Of a DNA stretch of 64,000 nucleotides, positions 1 to 11,711 are shown piece by piece; position 1 is the first letter of the stretch, and every line of letters begins with the position of its first letter. Source of the stretch: Phylloscopus collybita (lineage: Eukaryota; Chordata; Aves; Passeriformes; Phylloscopidae); the NCBI GenBank assembly GCA_027886175.1, contig JAJNNQ010000075.1, positions 1,653,001 through 1,717,000 on the forward strand, given 5' to 3'. The translations under genes and the position numbers were made by a program. Under the pieces are notes generated by a model that had not been told where the DNA came from, did no database searches, and was given only the letters and a program-made list of their open reading frames with translations.

Positions 1-1013
1 CACACAGCCTCTCTCTCTGTCATCTCCCAGCTGAACGTGCTGGAACTTCCTTTGGCTTTCATCTCTTTGTCTTCAGCACTTGGTGAGGGCATCTGAGGGG
101 TCTGGCTTGGCCTCCACGTGGCAGAACTGCCCCCAGGCACTCCTGCATCAAAACTGCTGCCTCCTGCCCTTTAGGGGGATGCCCCTTTCCAGTAGGAACA
201 CTGGGACACTGCCATGAGAATCTCTCCTGTCTCTCACTGAGCTGCTCCGACAATTAATTACCCTTCCAGTCAAAGCTCATGGCCTGTTACAATTGATGCA
301 ATCTGACTGCAAACATCACAAAGGCCATTGATTCCCCACCAGAAATTTCACCAGGCCCTTCATCTCAGACTGAGGAAGAAAGAGAAATGGGGGACAGGCC
401 TTTCTTTTGGTCTCTTGTATAGTCTGAGAGGCAGACAGAAACATTCCCACTTGGAAGTGTTCACTCCAGCTTATTTTTCATGTCCAAACCCAGGTTTTCA
501 TCTGCTCTACAGCTCACTCACCCTCCATTCAGCTTCTGCACTCTGCAGGAGGGTGACATTTGGGTAAAGCTCTGACAGATGCAGATGCATCTTTTTTTAA
601 AAAAAAAAAATTTAAGTGCACAGTGCTGTGCAGGCTTCCCAGAGGTAAAGGGTAGGAAACTTCTGCAGCATCCTCAGTACTCAACAACTTCATGGACTTG
701 AGATTCTGACATCAGTTTTTGCTACCAAACAGTTTCTCTTTTCTTCTTGTAACTCTATGGCAATGAAAAGATGAACCACCAAGGCAAGGCTGGTGGGATT
801 GACCAAATATTCACTGAAACCAACACAGCTGCACTGGATTCTGCAACAGTTAAATCAAGACCTTGTACCTGGACCTTGGGTAGGATTTTATTAGATTACA
901 ACACTTCGTAGTGTTCAGACCTCTGATAAAGGACATGGAAGCCATTCCCAAAATCCAAAATTGCAAAATTCCACCTCATTCAAAGGAAAGCACGAGGGGT
1001 CTGGGGTACGTAC
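1..1013 (-). other. ADGRB1: Start of the ADGRB1 intron after TSR5
   Basis: It follows donor GTACGT. A poly(T)/poly(A) junction near 593-610 is the only simple repeat. No exon resembling the hormone-receptor domain was found in these bases. Confidence 0.85.
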
Positions 1014-1178
1014 CAGGACACTTTCTGTCGTTGCACTGCTTGTACTCCTCCTTGGGACCCTGGCAAGTCTCTCCACCGAAGAAGGGGCCGTAGCACACCC
1101 GGTCACGTCTCTGAGTGCCACCTCCACACGTGGCGGTGCAGCTGCCCCACACTCCCCAGGCCTGCCACTTCCCATCCA
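1014..1178 (-). CDS. ADGRB1: ADGRB1 exon: thrombospondin type 1 repeat 5 (TSR5)
   Basis: This 165-bp phase 1-1 exon has acceptor TTCCAG and donor GTACGT. It encodes [34 protein letters not shown] and [10 protein letters not shown]. It has six cysteines in TSR spacing, W-x-x-W motifs, and C-T-A-T-C-G matching the O-fucosylation consensus. A fifth repeat is the diagnostic difference from BAI2 and BAI3. The exon ends with a lone G. In BAI1 this leads into the hormone-receptor domain, whose exon must lie before position 1. Confidence 0.97.
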
Positions 1179-1180
1179 CT

Positions 1181-1356
1181 GGAAACAAACAAACAAACAA
1201 ACAAAAACAACAACAAAAACAAATAAAAACAAACAAAAACAAACAAAAACAAAAAACAAAACCAACAACAACAACAAACCCTCACAAAAACCCCCACACA
1301 AAACAAAAACACACAAAAACCCAACAACAACAAAAACAAACAAACAAAACAAAGCA

Positions 1357-1390
<34 letters not shown>

Positions 1391-1411
1391 GAAAAAGGAA
1401 AAAGAAGAGAA
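1181..1411. repeat. A/C-rich simple repeat (CAAA, CAA, CA, poly-A) abutting the TSR5 acceptor
   Basis: The plus strand is almost only A and C: CAAA and CAA units to about 1340, (CA)8 near 1355, and a poly(A) of about 20 near 1370-1390, then A/G-rich to 1411. In the transcribed strand this is a T/G tract that ends directly in TTTCCAG of the TSR5 exon. Confidence 0.95.
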
Positions 1412-1998
1412 ACAGCCTGTTACATCCCAAACATCATCTGCAACAGAAGAAGTCAAGATCCAAAGGTGAGCAGAGGAACACAGGGTGGATAGGGCAGGGT
1501 TTGGTAGGAAGGGAGGTCTCCTGCTTTGGATCTTTGATCCTCAACAGACGTTAAATCAGAGCGTTCCCATTCCCATCCCATCAGCCCTTTAATAGTCCAA
1601 GGGTGGGTTTGTGCTTCTCCTCAGCACCTCCACACTCTGCAAAGGCAGCCCTATCTCTTTCCTCGGGCTGAGATTTGGGGCTGTGCTCCTGGATACTCAT
1701 CCCACGGGCAGGGATTCAACCTGGCAGCCACATCTCCCAGGCCAGTTCCATATCTGAGTTTCATTGGGAACATACAATTGCATGTGTGAAAATAGACCTT
1801 CCTGGAAAAGGTCTGGCTCAGGGATTTAGAGAGACCAGCAGAGCCCTTGGGAAAAAAAAAAAAAGAGACATCAAATAAAGCTCCCTCCAGCTCTTTCCAT
1901 TGCACTGACACTTCACGTGCCTTGGGAAGAGGTTTGGGATGTTGTCTCATTCCATTGTGTCTTCTCCCAGCATCTTCCCAGATTCAGTGGAAATGTGA

Positions 1999-2068
1999 CT
2001 TCTTTTACGTTCACAATGACATTTATCAAAATTCTGCTTCTTTTACATTAACAATGGCATTTATCAAA
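1999..2068. repeat. Tandem duplication, 32-bp unit, 38-bp period
   Basis: Two copies of a unit beginning CTTCTTTTAC and ending ATTTATCAAA (1999-2030 and 2037-2068). They differ at three positions and are separated by six bases. Confidence 0.85.
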
Positions 2069-2614
2069 GCACCATAAAAATGTTAATTAGCCCTCATAAC
2101 AAGCCTGCAAGGTAAGGAAACATTCTCCTCTGCTGTACCACAACAACTCGGTGACAGAACTAGAACAGGGCCTAAGTGTGCTTTTTACTATTTGGGCTTT
2201 AATTTTGAGTTATCACACCATCTTGGGTTGAATAATTCTTTTTGGGAGTGTGGCAGACCCATGTCTGCTCCGAGAAATAGACAAAAATTACCAAAGAAGA
2301 GGGGCAGTACCAAATCCTGGTGCTTTATTTAGTGATATTTTGTGGAGTGGGAAAGCTTGACCTGAGTTGCTTTGACAGATAACTCTGAAATCAGTGGGAC
2401 AAGGTTGTCTTAAAAGGGATTCTGAAGATTCTTTCTGCCTTCAAAGTTCTCCCTAAGTTGCAAAGAAGGACTGAGATATCTAAACATCAAAACCTACTTG
2501 AGACCATGTAGGAAAATCCAACACCTCTGTTAAATACTGCAGATAATGGTGCTACCAGGGTGTAAAGGGATTCCCTGAAGAACTAGGTAGGCCAGGGTAA
2601 ATTCCAGTAGGAGT

Positions 2615-2690
2615 TATTAATATTATTTTTATTTTTATTATTATTATTGTTGTGTTGTTGTTGTTGTTACTACTATTACTGTCATTATTA
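2615..2690. repeat. (ATT)n/(GTT)n trinucleotide-rich array
   Basis: ATT and TTATT units shift into GTT units and then mixed ACT/ATT. It is an imperfect microsatellite. Confidence 0.85.
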
Positions 2691-3747
2691 AGTCACAGAT
2701 TAGTCAAGCAAGTGACAAATCTTACACAGACATGAACAAAGGCTTTATATTGTGACAGACCTTTTCCCTGACAAGGTTTAAAGCTGAGATACAATGGAGG
2801 ATCCCCTGTTTGCTTGGAATATGTCTGGGAACGTTGAAATGGTGGGAGGAGAGTAACAAAACGAAAAGAGAAGGGAAGCTGAAGCTGAATTGGAGGCAAG
2901 GGAAGGGTTTCATTGATATATTCTAGGGAGTTTTTTAAGCTCATGCTGAAAAGCTGATATCTAAGGTTAGAAAGACACATTCCCTGTGGGCAATCACTCA
3001 TCTCTCTGGGGTCTCTTGAAACATTTGCCAGCAGTGGGTTTTGGCTGGCATGGTCTGTTGGAGTGATCCAAACCTCCTTATATACTGCACTGGGAAGGGC
3101 ACAAGCCTTCCCCAAAAGGAGCATTTCACTGGGGTTGCAGAGGAAGATGGGCCAAGAGAAAGAAGTTGCCATAGGTCACCTGTTGAAACCCTGGAAGCTG
3201 AGAATTTTAGGCTTTCTGGGCTAACAGGCACTGACCCTACATTTGACCTGAGGCTGTGGAACAGTCTTCCAAAACTGAGTGATAGCACTGGGATTATGGG
3301 TGTGTAGTTGAATAGAAGTGTGTAATATCACAGGGTGGAAAAACCTAAGATTTAAAGGTTTTAGTATATGGTAATATATATAAAGCAAGATGGAGGTTTT
3401 AGGGCATAGATTAAGTTCTTCTTTCACCTTCTTCTTCATGGGTTTGGGTGTTGTACTGTAATTGGATAGAATAATCCGCATTGCGGATCATGGGTGTTTC
3501 GTTATTGGGCAAAAAGTAAAAATATTTTAGCTGCCCTTTCATAATTGGCCAATTTGAGCTTAAAAGACCTTGGAAAGAGATACAGACACAGCCATTTTTC
3601 ACCCTGTTAGCAAGAACTCGCAACTTGTGAGACTGTACTAGAGATAAGAATTAATAAACAGGCTGAGCCCAAACGTGATAAAATGTGTCTCTCGAGTATT
3701 CAATCCTGGCTCTAACAGAAGAAAAGAAGATAGGAAACCCACAGTCA

Positions 3748-4068
<321 letters not shown>

Positions 4069-5456
4069 TTATCAAAAAGAGTTTGGACAACTGTAGGAGT
4101 GCATTTGCACACCCAAGCAAAGGATTCTGTTTAAGGAAAAAAGTTTCGTTTTGCCTTTGAACATATAAGGAAGCCAAGCTACAAAGTTCTGTGCTCTTCT
4201 CATCGGCATTGGCCCAGAGCCAGCACAGGGGCGCTGGCTGGGCTTTGAAAGTGTTTCTCAAAACTTGTAGCTGCTCCTACTGGCAGCAAGCCAAAACCAT
4301 CCCTCCTTGATCATCTTATACTTCATAAAGAGCTCAGAGGTGCTCTGGGCTTTTTAAGGTGTCTTAGCAAGGCATCAGAAGCTACTCTGACACATGTGCT
4401 CAGCTTTTTTTTTTTTTTTTTCCTGTATTGTTTGTTATTTTATCTTTTATTAAAACCTTTGCTTTACAAAAGACACTTGAAGAGCCATCTCACAAAATTA
4501 TTTCAAGCCGTTTCTCTGTGAGGGCTGGCCCCTCAGAGGTGATGGACCTTCATGGGGTTTATCACATCTCACCCCACACAAGATTCCATCAGACAAATGT
4601 GGCAACAGGGATTTTTGGGATCCTCTCTGCAGCCTCCAACAGCCCAAAGGATGCAAGTGTAGTAACATCTCAACTTTTATGTTCTACAGTCTGCATAACA
4701 CCATAGAATTTGGAACTATTGATATTGCACATTCTGACATGCAAGTCCAAACCGATAAAATTGCCAATCACAACACAACATCACACCAGAGGGCGTGGCT
4801 CATGTTATCTCTGAAAGCTTTGAAGGGATTACTACATCACCATGACATTTCCCATTTGGGGCCATCAGCACTTTTTTTAAGGGACCCATGTTTCAGCAAA
4901 GCAGTGCATGAATCTGCTGAGAGTGAACTTTCTCAAGCACGCAAATGCTCTGTTTTTCATTAAAGCACACCCAGAAACTTGACTCACAGTGTTATTGACA
5001 GGAACCCACCATTCCTGCTGGCTGGGAAACGTGGGAGCAAAGGTGTGCTCCAACAGAAGACTGGGAGCAGGGCGAGTGTGCATGGTCAATGTACTTCTCT
5101 CAGAGCTGAATTAACTCTGACAGGCTGGAGATGTTCTACCCAGCAGTGTCTTTGATAATTAAATAGAGGAGGGAGGGACAAGGGAGGTTGTGCTAAGGAT
5201 GGGGTTGGAGAGAAACAGGAATGCATCTTATTATCATGGTATGGACTGAAGCATTCCCAAGTGTGGTGGTTACACCCTAATTGGTTCCTGATCAACAGAT
5301 CCATCACCCAGTCTGCTCCTCCTGCAGCATTTTTTCCCATTAACAGTGGTCATCATGCTCTGTTTAGATCTAATTAGCTGCTAGATCTCACTCGGGAAAA
5401 ACAAACTAAATCTCTGAAAAGTCTGAATTCTGGCTCAAATCACATTGCAGCTCAAT

Positions 5457-5475
5457 TTTTTTTTTTTTTTTTTGG
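5457..5475. repeat. Poly(T) tract
   Basis: About 18 thymines on the plus strand. The downstream 5556-5597 region contains two copies of a roughly 20-bp unit (ATCCCCACTGCAACCGAGCA-like), but no retrogene was recognised. Confidence 0.8.
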
Positions 5476-5938
5476 CTTTGCATGTCTGTCCAAGAAAAAG
5501 AAATGCCAACTTGTCCCCTGTGTAATCCTGCAAGGAATTGATCAGCCCTATGTAATCCCCACTGCAACCGAGCAAATCCCCACTGCAACTGAGCAGCTTT
5601 TTGTTTGCAACTCAGTTAAAAAAACTGTTAAAAGCATCCAAATGAGCAACTGTTAACTCAAAGGGAATCACAAGGTGTGCAAAATCAGGCAGGCATAAAG
5701 GTGCCTCCAACAAAAGGTGCTTGTTTTTAACAATTCAAAAATTTATGTTTTTATTGTGCATAAATTCAAGGCTTCATGCCAGTGCCTATCAATCCCAAGA
5801 AGGGAAAATGTGAAACATGGTGTTTGACAGGTGATTATTCTTTGGAATAGATCCCAAACTTGACAAAGTAGGTCCTATCAGGTATAAATTAGCATGGCTT
5901 TTCTGACTGAAGGCTGTGTTGCTAAGTTTCCACGGACT

Positions 5939-6143
5939 GATCATAAAATTATGGAATCATGGGATGGTTTGGGTTGGAAAGGTAAAGATAATTTAATTCT
6001 ACTCCCTTGCCATGGGCAGGGACACTTTCCACTATCCCAGGTTGCTCCAAGCCCCATCCAACCTGTCCTTGAATACTTCCAGGGATGGGGAAGCCACAGC
6101 TTCTCCAGCCTCATCACTCTCATAGGGAAGAATTTCTAACTAA
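5939..6143 (-). mobile_element. CR1 LINE 3'-end fragment
   Basis: GGAATCATGGGATGGTTTGG tail side, CCATGGGCAGGGACACTTTCC core, CTTCCAGGGATGGGGAAGCC, then GGGAAGAATTTC before truncation. The tail is followed by sequence without a clear target-site duplication. Confidence 0.92.
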
Positions 6144-7990
6144 TAATGATGGTGTCTGTGTGTTGGAAAAGTGAGACTGCATTCACCACATTAAATGTGA
6201 CATTTGCCAAAAAAATTGCATTTATCAAAAAAAAAAAAAAAAAGTAGTTAAATTTTTCCAACACTCTCTCTGCTGCTGGTGATTGGCAGCTTGTCAGGAG
6301 TGCAAGAATTTGGAGATGGTAAAATAAAGGAGTCAAATCCATAATCTGGTCATTCAGTGGGGGGATTAGGCAATTTCCTTGTGGCTATTCACAGGCTGTA
6401 ATTTCAGAAACATTTAAAAAAAAAAAAAAAAAAAAGAGAAACAAAGGTGGCTGTGTTCTCCCTCCAGCCACCTTGCACTGATGCAAAGATGCTTCTTGGC
6501 CAAGCTGCTGAGGGGTTCCCATCACAGCCACCGCCAAGGACTGTTTGGAGCCACGGACACACCAGAGTGGGAGTCTATCAAAAATGTTCATTGTCTTGGC
6601 GAAGGCATTGTCTTCCTCCTTTTTCCCCCTCTTCCAAGGACTTGGGGCTCAGCCTGTGGCATCCACAGCTCAGGAGGAACAAAGGGCCTGTTGTCCCTGC
6701 AGCACAGCACTTTGACCAGCTGTAGCAATAAATCCTCGGAGCAGGGTGGTCATAAACACTGAGAGTGTCTGGGGTGTCAAATGCCCATTGTTGTGCTTCA
6801 GTGATTCCCCCAACGCTGCTCTCATTTGGCGAGAGCTGCCAAGCTGCTGATTGCCTTTGTGGCACTAATTAGAGCTGAAGCCTTGCAGTTGGGCTGCTTG
6901 TCTCTTCCACCGCTCTTTTGGCCGCACATTTATTTGTATTTAAATTAATTATGGATCAATGTTAACTCAGGGTATGCTTTATTGCCCAAGCAATGCCAGC
7001 TCTGACTTCTTAAATTTGTCTTTTTTATGACAGAGTCAATTTGGTGTCTGGGAGGTTCTTATTCCAAGCAGAGTCTTCTGGACAGCGGCCAAATATCCAA
7101 GGATAGTTACTTGGAGTGAAAACTCGATGGGAAATGCCAGGAGGCTTCTCACTGTTTTCACAAAGTTCTCATCCCTCCCACAATCCCTCTCCTCCTCCAG
7201 GGACATAATAATGTCTCATAATGATTCTCATTAAACTGGAAAAATGTCAGTTGACATTATCCAGGGATAGGGAGGGAGTTTTGGGGAGCTTGCTCGTGTG
7301 CAGATCGTGTTCACCAGGATACCCAGAGTTAAATTAAGGGGGACTCTGTTGTAAACCCAGGGCCTGTTAGAGGGAAGAAGCCTCTGGAGAATAAATAGAT
7401 TTCCAGGTGGTAAAAGTCATTACATCTTGTGGCTCTTTCTGAAGTTTAAAGGCAAAACTCAAGGTGAGGCATTTGGAAGTGAAATTCAGGGGCAAGGAAA
7501 AGGCAAAAAGATTAAATTTGGCATGGGAGACCAATAGGAGTCTTAGTCCATCTCACCACCCAGAGCAGGATCAACCACAGAGAAAACTTGCATTTATACT
7601 GAATTAATGCACAGACAAGTAAAACTATTAATTAATTACAGCACCACAAACCCAATCAGGCAAAATAACTAAACCATTCAATGGGGAGAACAGGTGAGAA
7701 GCTCAAGATGGTCTTGGAAACAGCAGTGGCAGCCAGATCCAACCCATGTAAGGCATCCTCTGCAAGGGATCACACGGGGCAAACCTGAACCTGAGACATC
7801 TCCCAGCTGAACAACCCCAGAACGCAGTTTTGGGTTGCTTCCTCAACAAATCCTCTCCTCCCAAGGATCCTCCTTGGGGTCGTTCAGAACTTCCCTGGAG
7901 GCAGCTACAGACCTTGATGAGCCACGTGCGGGAAACTGAGCTGGGGAGGAGCTGCTGGAGGGGAGGTCTCAGATCTGTGACTGTCCCTAC

Positions 7991-8155
7991 CTGGGCAGAG
8001 AGCGATGTTGCAGAACTTGGTTTGCTTCTCGGGGCCCTCGCAGGGGTTCCCACCGAACTGGGGGGGTTTGCAGGTGCGGGTCCGGTCCCTGTAGCCTCTC
8101 CCACAAGTGGAAGAGCACAGGCTCCATGGAGACCACTCGTCCCAGGTGCCGTGCA
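7991..8155 (-). CDS. ADGRB1: ADGRB1 exon: thrombospondin type 1 repeat 3 (TSR3)
   Basis: This 165-bp phase 1-1 exon has acceptor TTGCAG and donor GTAGGG. It encodes [29 protein letters not shown] and the [17 protein letters not shown] stretch, which I recognise as essentially unchanged from mammals. Six cysteines fit the TSR fold. W-D-E-W and W-S-P-W fit C-mannosylation. C-S-S-T-C-G fits O-fucosylation. In the BAI family this repeat is reported to bind the Nogo receptor RTN4R through such glycans (family knowledge), which would explain its strong conservation. Confidence 0.97.
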
Positions 8156-8733
8156 CTGCAAGGGAAGCAGAAGAAGTGATCTTTCTTTCCCAGAGGAGGT
8201 CTGAGGAAGTGAGGGAGCCCACGGGGCACTGCTTCTTCCCACCCGTAACGAGCAGCGTGTGGGAAGTTGGGAGAAGAAACCAACCCAAAAATCTGCAAGA
8301 GGAACATCAAGTAATTTTTATGCTCTGCTAGCAACACCAAGTGTCTGCTGCTTTCCAGTCTTTGACATAAACCACAATGCACTTTTAGCTGACCTTAATT
8401 TTTCAGATTTTTGAGCCAACAGGGCATTTTTTTAAGCAAAAGATGGATTTAGCTAGAAAGGAATAAAACCCCATTACCCTTGGGGAAGCATCATCACCAC
8501 CATTTTGTCACTTCTTGCCCTTTTTTTCCTCCCTTTCAACGTTTTTTCATCAAATCCTCAAAGACTACAACATTTTAAAGCTTTCAGAAAAGCTGTAGTC
8601 TGTCTACTGATTATTATCACAGGTCAGTAACACCTCAGAGGCAAAGGTTAGGGAGACTTGGAAGGGTAAAACGGAATGGGCAACATCCTCCCACAGTGCT
8701 CAAGACATCACTGGTAGCTCCTGGAATTAGACA

Positions 8734-8813
8734 TCTAATCGATTTTAATCTAATCTAATTAGCCTTCTAATCTACATTAATCTAATCTTCTCCAATCTAA
8801 TCTAATCTAATCT
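8734..8813. repeat. Imperfect (TAATC)n-rich array
   Basis: Many copies of TAATC or CTAAT-related pentamers, interrupted by short unique pieces. It is an old, degenerate pentanucleotide repeat. Confidence 0.75.
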
Positions 8814-9226
8814 GGCCAAGTTATTTATGGAATTTTAGTCACTTTAATCTCCAGAGGCCAAATGTTATAAGAATGCGCTGATCTCTCTTAAAGGACTTCA
8901 TCCCTTCCAGCTTTACCAGAGAAGAGAATGCCAAATCAATAATCCCTCAGAAAAAGGAGAAACACAAAAAAGCAGGGACTTTTCCAGTCCCTCATCAGTT
9001 GTTAACTGGTGCCCCAGTGTCAGGAAAGGAGGTTCAAAACTAATTCTCACCAGGCATCTTGCATGATAAGAGATGACCAGAGGAGGAAACACAGGAAAGA
9101 ACATGGATGGGGATTTCACCATGGATGGTGGTTTCACCATCACAAAGTTGTTTCTGAACAATGATGTTGCTGGTCAGGAAAAATGAATAACATGGATAGC
9201 TTACAGCAAAATTCTTCAAATTAATC

Positions 9227-9545
9227 ATAGAAACATAGAATGGTTTGGGTTGGAGGTGACCTCAAAAATAATCTCCTTCCAACCCCCTACCATGGAAAGG
9301 GACACCTTCCACTACCCCAGGTTGCTCCAAGCCCTGTCCAACCTGGCCTTGGACATTTCCAGGGATAGAGCAGCCACAGCTTCTCTGGGCACCCTCGGCC
9401 AGGGCTTCACCACCCTCACAGAGAAGGATTTTTTCCCAAAATTCAATCTAAACCTACTCTCTTTCAATTTGAAGCCACCCCTCCTTGTACTGTCACTCCA
9501 TGCTCTTGGAAAAAGTCCCTCTTCATCTTTCTCCTAGACTCCAGT
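9227..9545 (-). mobile_element. CR1 LINE 3'-end fragment, about 320 bp
   Basis: It begins ATAGAAACATAGAATGG and carries the CACCTTCCACTACCCCAGG core, the TTCTCTGGGCACCC segment and the TGTACTGTCACTCCATGC block. It is moderately diverged. Confidence 0.93.
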
Positions 9546-9773
9546 CTCCTCAGAATATTTTTTCACCAAAATAGTTCCTGACCTGGATATGCTCCAAAGG
9601 GCACCTGCCTGCAGGTGTACTGAGTTCATGGACTTTAGACAGCATGGAATTGTCCACATCATGCAAAGCAGGTGCCCATCCTGTGGTGGCTGGTCTAGCA
9701 AGGGTCTCTGTACGAGGCCTGGAGGCATAAAGAGAAGGAAGAGGGAACAAAAACCATCTCCCTCCAAGGATTA

Positions 9774-9925
9774 CAGAATCATAGAATGGTTTGGAATGGA
9801 AAAATCATCTGGTTCCAACCACTTTCCATTATCCCAGGCTGCTCCAAGCCCCATCCAAGCTGGCCTTGGACGCTTCCAGGGATGGAGCAGCCACAGCTTC
9901 TCTGGGCAACCTGTGCCAGGGCCTC
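9774..9925 (-). mobile_element. CR1 LINE 3'-end fragment close to the TSR2 donor
   Basis: GAATCATAGAATGGTTTGG at the tail side, then GCTGCTCCAAGCCCCATCCAAGCTGG in pieces and CAGCCACAGCTTCTCTGGGC. It lacks the CCATGGGCAGGGAC block through a small internal deletion, and ends about 64 bp from the exon. Confidence 0.92.
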
Positions 9926-9989
9926 CCAGAAGTACCACAGTGGAGATACCACAGGCAGCCAATCTCCCTCCCCTGCTGGCCACCAGTAC

Positions 9990-10154
9990 CTGGGCACACG
10001 GCAGAGTTGTTGCACTGCCTCTGCTCCCGGAGAGGGCCACTGCACTGGGTGCTGTAGGAAGATGAAACGCAGAACCTGGTCCTGGTCTGCCAGCCTTCCC
10101 CGCAGGTGGTCGAGCACACGCTCCACGGGGACCACTCCTCTGCTGCAGGGTCAC
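9990..10154 (-). CDS. ADGRB1: ADGRB1 exon: thrombospondin type 1 repeat 2 (TSR2)
   Basis: This 165-bp phase 1-1 exon has acceptor CCACAG and donor GTACTG, the latter weaker than consensus. The frame opens [14 protein letters not shown], continues C-S-T-T-C-G-E-G and T-R-T-R-F-C, and closes C-N-N-S-A-V-C-P. It has six cysteines in TSR spacing. W-S-P-W is a C-mannosylation motif. C-S-T-T-C-G fits the O-fucosylation consensus and resembles the CD36-binding CSVTCG motif of thrombospondin-1. N-N-S is a potential N-glycosylation sequon. The repeat is nearly identical to mammalian BAI1 TSR2 as remembered. A CR1 fragment of the same orientation lies about 64 bp past the donor. Confidence 0.97.
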
Positions 10155-10394
10155 CTGTGGGGGGGTTGGAACAGAAGGTGAGGATGTGGCATCCTTGGAG
10201 CTGCAGGGAAGGCGTTTCCAAGTGAGGCTTGGCCAGCCACGAGGTCTGTGAGGCCGCAGTGTGTCCTGCAGGTGGGGTGACGAGATGGGTGGGAGGGCGT
10301 GAGGGCATTGGGGAGAAAATGTGAGAGCTGAGAATGGGCTAAAAGGGGATTTTTTTGGGTGCTGTGTAGAGCTGTAGCACACACACATGAAAAA

Positions 10395-10412
10395 GAAAAA
10401 AAAAAAAAAAAA
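10395..10412. repeat. Short poly(A) tract
   Basis: An adenine run of about 17 bp following GAAAAAG. No retrocopy was recognised next to it. Confidence 0.8.
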
Positions 10413-11597
10413 GAAGAAGGATGCTATGGAAGCATCAGTTCATTGGGGAGGGCAAACTTCGCCACTGAAGGTGACGTAGTCACTCCAGAACCTTGTGAGC
10501 TGGGATGGGGAACCTCCCTTTAGAGATTGTACCAACAGTGATTAGACAGAGTAAATGTATCCATAAATTGTTCACTTTTAAGGATTCAACCCCTTTTCCT
10601 GCCTTCTCACAGCCCCTGCCATTGCAGATTGGCAGAGGAGGAGCTGACAAAGTAGAAGGTGATGGTGCCTAAGAAGGGACAGCTGATGAAATCTCAGAAA
10701 GTTTTCTTGGCATCTCCTCTGCCTGTGGAGATCTGCTGTGAGCATGTGACACGGAGCAAGGCTGACTCTTCCAGGGCATCACACAGTGCCTATCAACTGC
10801 TTATCTGATGGGGCAGCATTGGAAAAGCAACTAAAAATAACCCATTGATAGGAGTGAAAAGAGCTGAGATGTATTCCCTTTGTCACTAACATCCCTGCTG
10901 GAGCTGTTTCAGCAGCCACAACCTCCAAATAAGTCACCCTAAGTGTGAAATGAGCAGGGAAAGGACTGTTTTCCATTAGTTTTCATAGGCAGTGTTCTAC
11001 CCTTTGACAAAATGCTCTTCTTTCCCACATGAAAATAAAAAGCTGGCTCTGTTCTATTTACCTAAGCCACGCATTGTTTGGGTTTTCAGATTTTTCATGG
11101 ACTGCAAATAATTACACATAATAAACCTGGAATGTAACGTTTGGTACGTACAGAACACAGGCATATGGCAAAAAATAAACACCAGCATAAGCAGAGGGGC
11201 AACCCCTTCTCGTGACAAACTCTTCAGAACCTCAGATTGCCCCATGTCTCATCCTAAAAGGATGCATTTGGCAGACTGTGGGTGGTAAGAAGAATCACAG
11301 CACTGGGTGGAACAGGTAAATGTGACTCCAAGGGTCATCCAGTGCTCGGGTGTTGCTATCCCACACCACCACCCCATTCCCAAAGAAAGGTGGGCAGAGG
11401 ATGCTGTATTAAACTCTAGAGCTGCAACGTGGAGAAGGAAAGAGTCTCTGCAGCTGGAGATCTCAGTGAGGGTTATAAATCCCGCTGCATGAAATTGTCA
11501 GAGCAGGAACTGTGGTGGGGACTCTTAAAGGTTGGAGACCACCAAATTTCCCAATATTGCCTAAAACTGGGCAAGTCTGGCTTTTCCCTCGAGGTAG

Positions 11598-11711
11598 TAT
11601 TTATATTTATATTTATATTTATATTTATATTTATATTTATATTTATATTTATATTTATATTTATATTTATATTTATATTTATATTTATATTTATATTTAT
11701 ATTTATATTTA
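11598..11711. repeat. (TATTTA)19 hexanucleotide array
   Basis: Nineteen perfect, uninterrupted copies of TATTTA (114 bp). Purity over this length suggests a recent, probably polymorphic expansion. The alternating Tyr-Ile reading frames across it are artefacts. Confidence 0.98.

Larger units (their letters stand above)
8156..9989 (-). other. ADGRB1: ADGRB1 intron between TSR2 and TSR3 (1834 bp)
   Basis: The donor is GTACTG and the acceptor is TTGCAG. It contains two CR1 fragments (9774-9925 and 9227-9545) and a TAATC-rich array (8734-8813). The remainder shows no recognisable feature. Confidence 0.93.

Noticed and set aside
1..1013. Search for the hormone-receptor-domain exon after TSR5
   Set aside because: Neither frame nor cysteine pattern fits. 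The exon probably lies before position 1.
915..1430. Open frames rich in Phe/Val or Lys/Thr across 1181-1411
   Set aside because: They are translations of the A/C simple repeat. The only real coding part is the TSR5 exon, in a different frame from the 171-codon one.
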